Part shown: positions 37,001-44,111 of the stretch, piece after piece
How the letters are laid out: each line of letters opens with the position of its first letter
Position numbering within the stretch: the stretch's first letter is position 1
DNA from: Cryomorpha sp963748925
GTDB lineage: Bacteria; Bacteroidota; Bacteroidia; Flavobacteriales_D; Cryomorphaceae
Direction: 5' to 3'
Assembly: GCA_963748925.1 (NCBI GenBank)
Contig: CAVVKG010000001.1
Location: 248,001-312,000 of the forward strand
Length of the DNA: 64,000 nucleotides
The notes under the pieces: generated by a model
Databases searched by the model: none
Told to the model about the DNA's origin: nothing
Seen by the model: the letters and a program-made list of their open reading frames with translations, nothing else
Translations under genes and position numbers: made by a program

Positions 37001-37373
37001 CTCCGGTTCCTCCTTCAGGCGATGCAATATTAGAAATTGTGATAGGCCCATTTAAAGGCCCTGAACTACTAACACTTCCTCCAATTGTTCCACCATTATC
37101 AACATTGTCGCAATCTGGCGTTAGTAATGGAGAAGTATTGTCCGTGAAACCACGAACTTCAAATAAGTCGTTTTTGAAACCAAAATCAAAGATTTCGCTC
37201 TTCTTTGCTTTTTCCTTAAAAACAAGGTTGCCCCGTGTATCTGATTTGATATCAGTTATCTCGGTTGTGTTTTTAGAATTATCAACTGTTGGGTTGCTGT
37301 AAGCAAAGGATGCTATTAAAATGAGCACTACCGAGAGACTTACAGCTCGGAAATTGGTGGAGAGAGATTTCAT
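34068..37373 (-). CDS. Giant surface protein, N-terminal fragment
   Basis: The start at 37373 gives a signal peptide (MKSLSTNFRAVSLSVVLILI, ending FAYS); the open frame continues upstream but that prefix spoils the signal. Modules in order: a low-complexity linker; an Ig-like unit (IVWMMSHVDVPNF, YYIRCARRAGC); WYYYT module 1; SprB-like repeats; and a ~170-residue module starting TQGGWGSSPNGGNPGAYLHA that is common in Bacteroidota surface proteins. A second Ig-like unit and further SprB-like repeats follow. It is lost at about 34190, where GTACCAGT-CTTTC lacks the G present in sister repeats, and the last ~40 residues are off-frame. Confidence 0.75.
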   Translation of the reverse strand: MKSLSTNFRAVSLSVVLILIASFAYSNPTVDNSKNTTEITDIKSDTRGNLVFKEKAKKSEIFDFGFKNDLFEVRGFTDNTSPLLTPDCDNVDNGGTIGGSVSSSGPLNGPITISNIASPEGGTGELEIVWMMSHVDVPNFEGSEFWSQVPGEFGLTLTIPGPITQDTYYIRCARRAGCTDFFTGESNQVAITILPQPLAVIDCADITQNSSETTVDNSHPICGTHPTYAFWSGNLLSGSKYWTISNGVFDEFANGSASFTGTVTNTDNANWIFDLNVVFSGKTFTPPANSPKSGNCVSDVSNVDWYYYTSTAGVLTGSGALNGAVVELSRMGEAFQVGEGAHLNDPSVYGASGWLNFHILSQPTNGPTLETNNAHGDFNFELPQGPGLLDIPSCNAICAGETVELFASGVVGIAPFTYSWNTGDISPSISVSPNLTSTYTVTVTDANGSETTTSIEVTVLPQIELSCNSTDASEWQAADGSVGIIANGGVEPYTYLWNTGTTTSSIQNVAAGVYSVLVTDANGCTAWSECCVNQPPMPLQCTGYRTQTQGGWGSSPNGGNPGAYLHANFAQGFPSGIEIGCDNTFTFTTAQSITDFLPCGGSASSLPIGNAIDPNCPGNVFISQVLAATISIGFDDNIPTYSSGLVPLRELVVLYGTFAGWTVEELLIEANLKLGGCSSSYSFSELNDAVTAVNENYVDGNVSGDYLDCCILSVTCIPTNGDCTNNNQGSISATFNESYLYEWVNDTHPNVVISNGATISNLGAGSYTVTVTDESGCSNTCSSTITVEPCCNVTDPGEIGGGDIACGQIDGPIIIGSVADPSGGVGDLEIVWMTSNVDVPNIVGNTDWSLVPGEDGLTLTIPGPITENTYYIRCARRVGCDNFFTGESNTISFVVNPLPVIECSATDVVCGVNGSVATTDNSDYSYIWTNAADEVVGNAASVLSLPAGTYTVVVTDENGCTATCNATIADQPALAIDCSSTNGECGGLGSASVEVLTGGGDYTYEWSNGETSALISGLANGSYSVVVTDANGCTDECQVIITNEAALTVQCSEGDDVCQGERLVQELLPFRLLQVLLLIPMSGVTAIQLLISLDLKLELIL

Positions 37374-37994
37374 GTTTTCAGATTTAAGTTTAAGGGTCTT
37401 CAGGTCGTTAGCGTAAATTGATATAATTAGGTTGTGAAAAAGTAAGATCAATAGTGTTTGTCCAAGAAAAAGGGCAAAATATAGTTGGCGCAACACTTAA
37501 AAAGTGGCGCACATTATGATAATATTGAAATGAATAGGAAAATTTAGGTTCACCCCAAAGGGTAAAAGGAGATATCTTTCGCGAAATTGGGCGATTTATC
37601 GCTGAAAAAGAGCGATCAAGGTCTCTGGAAATGGTTGATTGGTTCATTGGTTAGCCGAATTTAAAGGATGGTTAATCCGATAAATTCAGGATCAATGTAG
37701 TAAAAGTTTTATTATTTACCTTAAGACGAATGGGTAAATATGCCCGATAATCTATCAAAAAGGTTCGATGTTCAAAGAGGAAATCCTTATGTGATAGATG
37801 GTTTAGTAATGTTTAACCATGTGAAATTGTTAATAACTTTTTTTCAAAAGAACTGGCTTAAAAGATGCCGGATACGTAAAAATCGGTATTCATCAGTTCA
37901 CTGTTTTTGTTCCAAAATGGTTTGTTAATAAAGCTGTAAAATCTTAAAGAAGAGGAAGAGTGGATATTTCTTGATGGATACTATCTTTGCGACC
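37374..37994. other. Divergent intergenic region between the giant locus and guaA
   Basis: About 620 AT-rich bases. It must hold the promoters of the giant locus and of guaA; only a TATCTTTG box just before guaA was recognised. A 62-codon rightward frame at 37740-37928 has no signal peptide, ribosome site or recognisable family and is not called. No RNA gene, palindrome cluster or inverted-repeat switch was seen. Confidence 0.6.
37982..37989 (+). promoter_or_regulatory. Probable -7 box of guaA
   Basis: TATCTTTG matches TAnnTTTG and ends only 5 bases before the chosen guaA ATG at 37995, implying a nearly leaderless transcript. It also argues against the ATG 24 bases upstream as the start. No TTG at the expected -33 distance. 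Confidence 0.5.
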
Positions 37995-39527
37995 ATGCAA
38001 GAAACTGTTCTGATCCTTGATTTTGGATCTCAATACACTCAGTTAATAGCGCGCAGAGTGCGTGAACTGAACGTGTATTGCGAGATTCATCCCTATAATA
38101 AAATACCCGAATTGGGTGACCATATTAAAGGAGTGGTGCTATCGGGAAGTCCTTTTTCGGTTCACGACGAAAAAGCTCCGCAAATCGATTTAAGTAAATT
38201 CCGGAGTAAAATGCCTGTACTCGCTGTGTGCTATGGCGCTCAATACATGGCTCATACAAGTGAAAACGGTGATGTACGTAAAAGTGATAAGCGCGAGTAT
38301 GGGAGAGCCAATTTACGTTCTCTCGATAGCTCTTGCTCATTATTTAAAAAAATAGGTATTGGTTCACAGGTTTGGATGTCGCATGGAGACACCATTTTTC
38401 ACTTACCGAAAAATGCAAAAATAGTTGCCAGCACCTCTGATGTGGATGTAGCGGCTTATGCTTTTGATAATGAGGAAACGTATGGTATTCAGTTTCACCC
38501 TGAGGTTTATCACAGTACTGATGGAAAGCAGCTGTTAGAAAACTTCATCGTTGATATATGCGGTTATAGCCAGGATTGGACACCTCATAACTTTGTTGAA
38601 ATGGCGGTTAGCGATCTCAGCGAGAAACTAAAAAAAGACAAGGTTCTTTTGGGTTTAAGCGGGGGTGTAGATTCATCTGTTGCCGCAATGCTTCTACATA
38701 AAGCCATCGGCAAAAACCTCTTCTGCATCTTTGTTGATAATGGCTTACTTAGAAAGAATGAATACGAAGAGGTGTTGCACAGCTACAAAGATATGGGCCT
38801 CAATGTGAGGGGTGTTGATGCCAAGGACAAATTTTATAATGCTCTTGCGGGAATAAGCGATCCCGAGGAAAAACGCAAGGTTATCGGCGGGATTTTCATC
38901 GATGTGTTCGATGAAGCAGCTCACGAAGTAAAAGATGTAAAATGGCTTGCTCAGGGGACAATTTATCCTGACGTGATAGAATCTATTTCTGTAAACGGCC
39001 CGAGTGCTACAATAAAAAGCCACCACAATGTAGGAGGCCTTCCCGACTTTATGAAACTCAAAGTGGTAGAGCCACTGAGAGCACTTTTTAAGGATGAAGT
39101 GAGATTGGTTGGAAAGGATATTGACGTTCCGCAGGAAATACTTGGCAGACATCCATTCCCAGGTCCGGGACTTGCAATTCGTATCTTAGGGGATATTACA
39201 CCAGAAAAGGTACGAATATTGCAAGAAGTTGATTCGATTTTTATTAGTAATTTGAAATCATCCGGCGAGTACAATAATGTTTGGCAAGCAGGTGCAATCC
39301 TACTTCCTGTGCAAAGCGTTGGCGTAATGGGCGATGAGCGTACGTACGAAAATGCGGTGGCTCTGAGAGCTGTTACTTCAACTGATGGAATGACGGCAGA
39401 TTGGTGCCACTTGCCTTATCCTTTGCTAGGAAAAATTTCGAATGAAATTATTAATCGGGTTAAAGGTATCAATCGTGTTGTTTATGATATCAGCTCAAAA
39501 CCACCGGCTACAATAGAATGGGAGTAA
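37995..39527 (+). CDS. guaA: GMP synthase (glutamine-hydrolysing)
   Basis: A 510-residue enzyme that converts XMP to GMP using ATP and glutamine. The class I glutamine amidotransferase domain (1-190) has nucleophile Cys79 in AVCYGAQ and the His168/Glu170 pair in FHPEV. The ATP-pyrophosphatase domain has the P-loop LSGGVDSS (221-228), and the dimerisation domain ends RVVYDISSKPPATIEWE. The start at 37995 is chosen because MQETVLILDFGSQYTQLIAR is the family N-terminus. It overlaps the next gene by 10 bases, which suggests coupling. Confidence 0.97.
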   Translation: MQETVLILDFGSQYTQLIARRVRELNVYCEIHPYNKIPELGDHIKGVVLSGSPFSVHDEKAPQIDLSKFRSKMPVLAVCYGAQYMAHTSENGDVRKSDKREYGRANLRSLDSSCSLFKKIGIGSQVWMSHGDTIFHLPKNAKIVASTSDVDVAAYAFDNEETYGIQFHPEVYHSTDGKQLLENFIVDICGYSQDWTPHNFVEMAVSDLSEKLKKDKVLLGLSGGVDSSVAAMLLHKAIGKNLFCIFVDNGLLRKNEYEEVLHSYKDMGLNVRGVDAKDKFYNALAGISDPEEKRKVIGGIFIDVFDEAAHEVKDVKWLAQGTIYPDVIESISVNGPSATIKSHHNVGGLPDFMKLKVVEPLRALFKDEVRLVGKDIDVPQEILGRHPFPGPGLAIRILGDITPEKVRILQEVDSIFISNLKSSGEYNNVWQAGAILLPVQSVGVMGDERTYENAVALRAVTSTDGMTADWCHLPYPLLGKISNEIINRVKGINRVVYDISSKPPATIEWE

Positions 39528-41338
39528 TTAATAAGATTATAATATTTGCTGTTTTAGCTACTCTGGTTTCTGGGTGTGCCACCGCGCAAAACTTTCCGGA
39601 GAAAACCAGAAATGGTACCGAATTCTACATTTACACAGTAGAACCTGGTAACACTATTTATGCAATTTCAAGGCTTTTTTCGGTCTCGGTAGGCGATTTA
39701 ATTGAAGCAAACCCGGAAGCCAAAGAAGGCCTTTCAATTGGTCAGGAAATTTTTGTTCCAATTAAAAAGATAGATAAGAAAAAGGCGAGAAAAAGCGAGA
39801 TTACTGTAGACGGAGAGCATGTTATTCATACTGTTCAGAGAAAGGAAACACTATTCTCCATAGCAAAGCAATATGGTGTAGAAGTAAATCAGGTCATGGA
39901 ATTAAACCCACAAGCTGCTACAAGCCTTGGAGTAGGTGATTTAATTAAAATACCAATTGTAAAAAGCACTAAAACAAAAGAGATATTTTTAGAACCTGCA
40001 CGAAACGATACTTTCGTTGTGCATCAAGTAGTAAAAGGAGAAACTGCGTATAGTCTGGCCCGGCAGTATGAAATATCTGTCGATTCACTAAATGAAGCAA
40101 ATGGTGATTTTAAATTAGGAATGAAACCGGGGCAGTGGATCGTTATTCCGAAATACAAGGAAGGCTTCGTTGAACAGGTTAACCCTATTGGTTTAACTGA
40201 TTCTCTGACACTCGCATATCCAACTGGCGAAAAAGCAGTTTACAAAATAGGAATGATGCTCCCTTTCGAATTGAGCCACAACGATTCGCTAAATCAGACC
40301 TTATCTAAAGGAGAGGACTTATATATTCTGACAGAAATTGCCTTGGATTTTTACCGGGGAGCTCTGATAGCTCTTGACTCTTTGAAAAAAATAGGTCTCA
40401 CTGCTGATGTATTTATATACGATGTAGCTGATGATTTAGTCAATGTAAAAGAAGTTTTGCGGAAGCCTGAAATAAAGGACCTTGATATTATTTTTGGGCC
40501 TATGCACAAAACAAGTATTGCGCTAGTTTCAGATGCTTCAAAAAAGAATGAAACCTACTTGGTATCGCCAAATTCTTTTTCAAATGAAGTGTTTGAAGAC
40601 AATCCTTTCCTTATAAGAGCTATGGCTTCTAGGGAAACCATGATTCGCTATTTAGCAAACTTTGTAGCTATTCAGCATCAGGATGATAACTTGCTAATGG
40701 TAAACAGCGAAAGCCCGAAAGACTGGCCTTTTAGAAAGCTGTTTATTGAGAATTACAATAAGGCTATCGGAACTTTTCCCAATAATTTCAGCGATTCGTT
40801 GCGATCAGCTACTATTTCACTAACAAAACCTGAAAATGCTGCTAAATGGCTTAAGAAGGATCAACTTAACGTGCTGGTTGTGCCCTCAAATGAGCTTGCC
40901 TTTGTAAGCGACTTTATGACACGCTTGTCCCGTGTTAATCCCGAATATGATATTCAGGTTTATGGATTGGAAAATTGGATTAGATACGATAATATTGAAG
41001 CTCAGTATAAAAATAGATTTAAGCTTCGACTCATCCTTCCCAATTTTGTAGATTATGAAGACGAGAATACAATATTGTTTTTAGAAAAGTATAGAGGTCA
41101 ATATCAGATGGAACCTACCCAATATGGTTATGGATTTCTTGGTTATGATCTTATTATGTTTTTCGGTAAAATCCTGGCGGATGAGGGCCTTGGGTTTCCT
41201 GCTGCATTTCCTACTACCGAAATGAAAGGCGTTAATGCAAGCTATCGTTTCGGTAGATCAACCACCGGCCGTGAATTTGAAAATAAGCCGGTTTACATAG
41301 TTGAATACAGTGATTTTGAAATCAAGCAGGTAAATTAA
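39518..41338 (+). CDS. Lipoprotein with three LysM domains and a periplasmic-binding-protein fold
   Basis: A 606-residue exported protein with a lipobox-like signal (LATLVSGCATAQ). Three LysM peptidoglycan-binding domains lie at about residues 38-82, 105-148 and 168-212 (YTVEPGNTIYAISRLFSVS, HTVQRKETLFSIAKQYGVE, HQVVKGETAYSLARQYEIS). The remaining ~370 residues resemble type I periplasmic amino-acid-binding proteins (IGMMLPFEL, LDIIFGPMHKTSIALVSDAS). The combination suggests a wall-bound sensor or scaffold; no transporter genes are nearby. Its start lies inside the end of guaA, so it is probably co-transcribed with it, and hemF follows closely. Confidence 0.87.
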   Translation: MGVINKIIIFAVLATLVSGCATAQNFPEKTRNGTEFYIYTVEPGNTIYAISRLFSVSVGDLIEANPEAKEGLSIGQEIFVPIKKIDKKKARKSEITVDGEHVIHTVQRKETLFSIAKQYGVEVNQVMELNPQAATSLGVGDLIKIPIVKSTKTKEIFLEPARNDTFVVHQVVKGETAYSLARQYEISVDSLNEANGDFKLGMKPGQWIVIPKYKEGFVEQVNPIGLTDSLTLAYPTGEKAVYKIGMMLPFELSHNDSLNQTLSKGEDLYILTEIALDFYRGALIALDSLKKIGLTADVFIYDVADDLVNVKEVLRKPEIKDLDIIFGPMHKTSIALVSDASKKNETYLVSPNSFSNEVFEDNPFLIRAMASRETMIRYLANFVAIQHQDDNLLMVNSESPKDWPFRKLFIENYNKAIGTFPNNFSDSLRSATISLTKPENAAKWLKKDQLNVLVVPSNELAFVSDFMTRLSRVNPEYDIQVYGLENWIRYDNIEAQYKNRFKLRLILPNFVDYEDENTILFLEKYRGQYQMEPTQYGYGFLGYDLIMFFGKILADEGLGFPAAFPTTEMKGVNASYRFGRSTTGREFENKPVYIVEYSDFEIKQVN

Positions 41339-41365
41339 TACGTGCAAAGGGGGCTAACCTTAATT

Positions 41366-42265
41366 ATGCCAGATAAAGATAAAATTGAAGTAGCGTACAG
41401 AGGAATTCAGTCACTCATTTGCGAGAGGATTGAAAAGGCAGATGGCAAGGGGAAATTCAAGCCCGACAGCTGGGACCGTCCGGAAGGTGGAGGAGGAGTG
41501 AGCAGGGTTTTATCCAATGGAAATATTCTTGAGAAAGCCGGAGTAAATTTTTCTGCAGTATATGGCGAAATGAATGAAGCCATGCAGAAAAATCTGAAGG
41601 TTGGCGACGCCAGTAAATTCTTTGCTACCGGAGTGAGCATTGTAATGCACCCTAATAATCCTCACGTTCCTATTATTCATATGAATATCCGATATTTTGA
41701 AATGGATAATGGAACGTACTGGTTTGGTGGTGGTATAGATCTTACCCCGCATTATGTTGTGCCTAATGATGCGGAATATTTTCACGGTCATCTAAAGCAG
41801 GTTTGTGATAAATACGACCCCACTTATTACCCTCGATTCAAAAAATGGGCCGACGATTATTTTTACATCCCGCACCGTGAAGAGACCAGGGGAGTGGGAG
41901 GTGTTTTTTACGATCACCTAATAGCCGATGAGAACCACAGTAAGCAGTCGATCTTTGATTTCTCATTAGCTCTCGGCGAACTTTTTCCTAAAGTATATTC
42001 CTACTTTTTAGATAAATATGGTTCTAAACCGTACACAGCTGAAGAGAAGGAATGGCAGTTAATACGCCGCGGACGATATGTGGAGTTTAATTTGGTTTAC
42101 GACCGTGGTACCCGGTTTGGCTTGCTCAGCAATGGTCGCACAGAGTCTATATTAATGAGCCTTCCACAGGAGGCAAAATGGTTCTATAACCGCCATCCTG
42201 AAAACGGATCGCGTGAGGAAGAAACGCAAGACTTATTGAAAAAAGGCATTGATTGGGTAAAGTAA
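41366..42265 (+). CDS. hemF: Oxygen-dependent coproporphyrinogen III oxidase
   Basis: A 299-residue enzyme that oxidatively decarboxylates coproporphyrinogen III to protoporphyrinogen IX in heme synthesis, using O2. Typical features are RPEGGGGVSRVL, the active-site strand YWFGGGIDLTPHYV, the region RGVGGVFYDHL, and the closing RRGRYVEFNLVYDRGTRFGL. The ATG at 41366 is preferred over the GTG at 41342 because the family starts near here and an AAAGGGGG tract lies upstream of it. It follows the LysM gene after a short gap. Its stop codon abuts that of the convergent BNR-repeat gene. Use of the O2-dependent enzyme fits aerobic life. Confidence 0.96.
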   Translation: MPDKDKIEVAYRGIQSLICERIEKADGKGKFKPDSWDRPEGGGGVSRVLSNGNILEKAGVNFSAVYGEMNEAMQKNLKVGDASKFFATGVSIVMHPNNPHVPIIHMNIRYFEMDNGTYWFGGGIDLTPHYVVPNDAEYFHGHLKQVCDKYDPTYYPRFKKWADDYFYIPHREETRGVGGVFYDHLIADENHSKQSIFDFSLALGELFPKVYSYFLDKYGSKPYTAEEKEWQLIRRGRYVEFNLVYDRGTRFGLLSNGRTESILMSLPQEAKWFYNRHPENGSREEETQDLLKKGIDWVK

Positions 42266-43777
42266 TTATTTCTTGACTACAAAACTTCGTCGGTACCGGG
42301 CTTTTTTCCCTTTCACAGTAATATAAAAAACTCCGGGTTTTAAGGGCTCATCAAAATTTAAAACAAGTTCTTTTGCCTGGATTTTCTCCATTGGGAAATT
42401 CACTACCCAATCATTACCCATTTGTTCTATGGTAACACTTCCTTTGAGTTTTTTAGATGTTGAAAGCTTTAACTCACCATCACTGTAATTTACTTTTAGT
42501 TTTTCATTATTCAAGTCGGCTAGTACATAACTGTCCACAATAGCCGTCCAAACACTTATATCCCTACCTTCAAGCCTGGTCCAGACAGGTCGTATTACCC
42601 CATTATGAGCGGCGATATTGTTATAATCACCAAAGAAAATAGAACCGTCAGGAAGAAAAGCCGACTCACTTATCTTTATGTCCTTGAAGCTTTCACCACC
42701 ATCTGTTGAATATGACATGTAAACATCGGTAGAGTCGTTATCGTGATTGCGGCGATCGTGGTAGACAAAATAAAGATTACCGTTGGTTTGATCAATATCC
42801 ATCCAGGTGAAAAACTGCTGTCGTCCGGGTTTATCCTGATTTACCCGGATCGGTTCGCTCCACGTCTCGCCATTGTTTTTGCTGGTGGTAAGCCAAATAT
42901 CCGTATCGTCTGTTCCATTGCGTTGATCGGCCCAGTTTATGTAAATTGCACCTTGATTTTCACCACCAGTATTGTCTATTTTTATTATTGGAAAACCATT
43001 AGCCCGATAAATTCCGGGTATCTCAATTGCCCATCCTTCCGGGATATCAAATATTTTTTGCTCTTCTTCCATCCAGGTCTCGCCACCGTCTTCTGATCGG
43101 TTGAACACCAAACCGTTCGGTCCCATCCAGGTTACAAATAAATCACCATTGGGAGCAACTGCCGGAATCGCACCTTCAACAGTGTTATCATCGTCCTGGC
43201 AATCGCCGTCAACTGAATTTATTTGTACAGCAGGGGTCCATGTTTCACCGAAATCATTGGATTTTGAAAAAAGTATATTGGAACGGTCATCCGGATCTTT
43301 GGAATCGTACTCGTCAAATTGGGTCCAGGAGAGATAGATATTCTTACGGGTAGAATCAAAGGCTACCCAATGCTTGTCTTGAGCTTTTGTGCCGTTGAGT
43401 CCGGCATAACTACCATTGTTGAAATGCTCTCCCTTATCGGTAGACTTTTGACAAACAATTCGATCAATGTAATTACCATCCTCAGGTTTAGAAAGGTGAA
43501 AATGGTAATAGTTTCCTTCCCAATCAATTCCAACAACCGGATCTCCCCAAACACCATAGCTCGATTTTTGCTCACTTCGGTTCCAGGTTACTCCGCCATT
43601 CACGGAAGTATAAAGACTCGCAATATTTGCCCCGGCGATCATCTCTGATAAGTTATCTTTATTTAAAGCAATAGAGATCTCATTGGGGTTATCAATCTTC
43701 GAAATAAGAATATTTGAATGTTGGGCATGGATTAGTCCAGAAATAATAATGGCCGCAGAAAGAGTCAAAAACTTCAT
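42266..43777 (-). CDS. Exported BNR/Asp-box repeat protein (sialidase-like propeller)
   Basis: 503 residues with a signal peptide (MKFLTLSAAIIISGLIHA, cut before QHSN). At least six Asp-box motifs of the SxDxGxTW type are visible (SVNGGVTW, STDKGEHF, SNDFGETW, SEDGGETW, SKNNGETW, STDGGESF), which mark a six-bladed sialidase-type beta-propeller. The sialidase catalytic arginine triad could not be assigned, so sialic acid cleavage is not claimed. The C-terminal ~85 residues form a beta domain ending KARYRRSFVVKK, possibly a divergent T9SS tail. It is convergent with hemF with no gap. Confidence 0.8.
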   Translation of the reverse strand: MKFLTLSAAIIISGLIHAQHSNILISKIDNPNEISIALNKDNLSEMIAGANIASLYTSVNGGVTWNRSEQKSSYGVWGDPVVGIDWEGNYYHFHLSKPEDGNYIDRIVCQKSTDKGEHFNNGSYAGLNGTKAQDKHWVAFDSTRKNIYLSWTQFDEYDSKDPDDRSNILFSKSNDFGETWTPAVQINSVDGDCQDDDNTVEGAIPAVAPNGDLFVTWMGPNGLVFNRSEDGGETWMEEEQKIFDIPEGWAIEIPGIYRANGFPIIKIDNTGGENQGAIYINWADQRNGTDDTDIWLTTSKNNGETWSEPIRVNQDKPGRQQFFTWMDIDQTNGNLYFVYHDRRNHDNDSTDVYMSYSTDGGESFKDIKISESAFLPDGSIFFGDYNNIAAHNGVIRPVWTRLEGRDISVWTAIVDSYVLADLNNEKLKVNYSDGELKLSTSKKLKGSVTIEQMGNDWVVNFPMEKIQAKELVLNFDEPLKPGVFYITVKGKKARYRRSFVVKK

Positions 43778-44111
43778 GTATTAAAGGTCAATTTATTTGC
43801 GAAAGATAATCACAAAAAAAAAGTACGTATACTCAATATGTTATCAGTTCCCATGCTTGCTGATTTAGAAAGTGAAATTAAATTCGATCGTTCTCATTTT
43901 TCTAAAAACAGAAAATTATTTAATGGCCTTGATGATCAAAGGTATGCCATGGATAAGTCAACGGTAAGGCTCGGTTTAACTGTATTTAGAAAGTATTAAA
44001 ATTCCGAAAAATCAGGAATACGAAAGTGCACCTTAGGATGTCAACCATCTAACTTAATCAATACATGCAGATTTGGAAGGATTCATTTAACTTTGAAACT
44101 CATAACTACTT
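43778..44111. other. Divergent intergenic region between the BNR protein and the M1 peptidase
   Basis: About 330 bases with no gene. TAACTTTG at 44088-44095 fits the -7 consensus for the rightward peptidase gene. On the other strand, TATCTTTC at 43801-43808 is a near match for the leftward gene. No other structure was seen. Confidence 0.45.

Larger units (their letters stand above)
20156..37373 (-). pseudogene. Giant repetitive surface protein locus, interrupted by several frame breaks
   Basis: Seven adjacent leftward frames read as pieces of one protein of about 5,700 codons: each piece stops inside a conserved repeat and the next frame resumes the same repeat. Order from the N-terminus: signal peptide; an IRCARRAGC-type Ig-like module; eight ~200-residue 'WYYYT' modules separated by SprB-like repeats; five 37-residue Cys-rich units; PPC-like domains; and a dockerin-like C-terminus. 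Breaks lie near 34190, 31026, 30692-30872, 22880, 21046, 21036 and 20820-20940. The protein is probably an adhesin or gliding-type surface filament, by analogy with SprB-repeat proteins. No T9SS tail is visible. Whether the breaks are real or assembly errors cannot be decided here. Confidence 0.75.

Noticed and set aside
37408..37647. A 79-codon leftward frame upstream of the giant locus
   Set aside because: No signal, family or spacing that supports a gene; it lies in the probable promoter region.
37740..37928. A 62-codon rightward frame upstream of guaA
   Set aside because: No family, signal peptide, ribosome site or conserved pattern; length is expected by chance in AT-rich DNA.
42266..43777. 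Naming the BNR-repeat protein a sialidase
   Set aside because: Asp-box repeats occur in many propellers and the catalytic arginine triad and nucleophile pair could not be identified.
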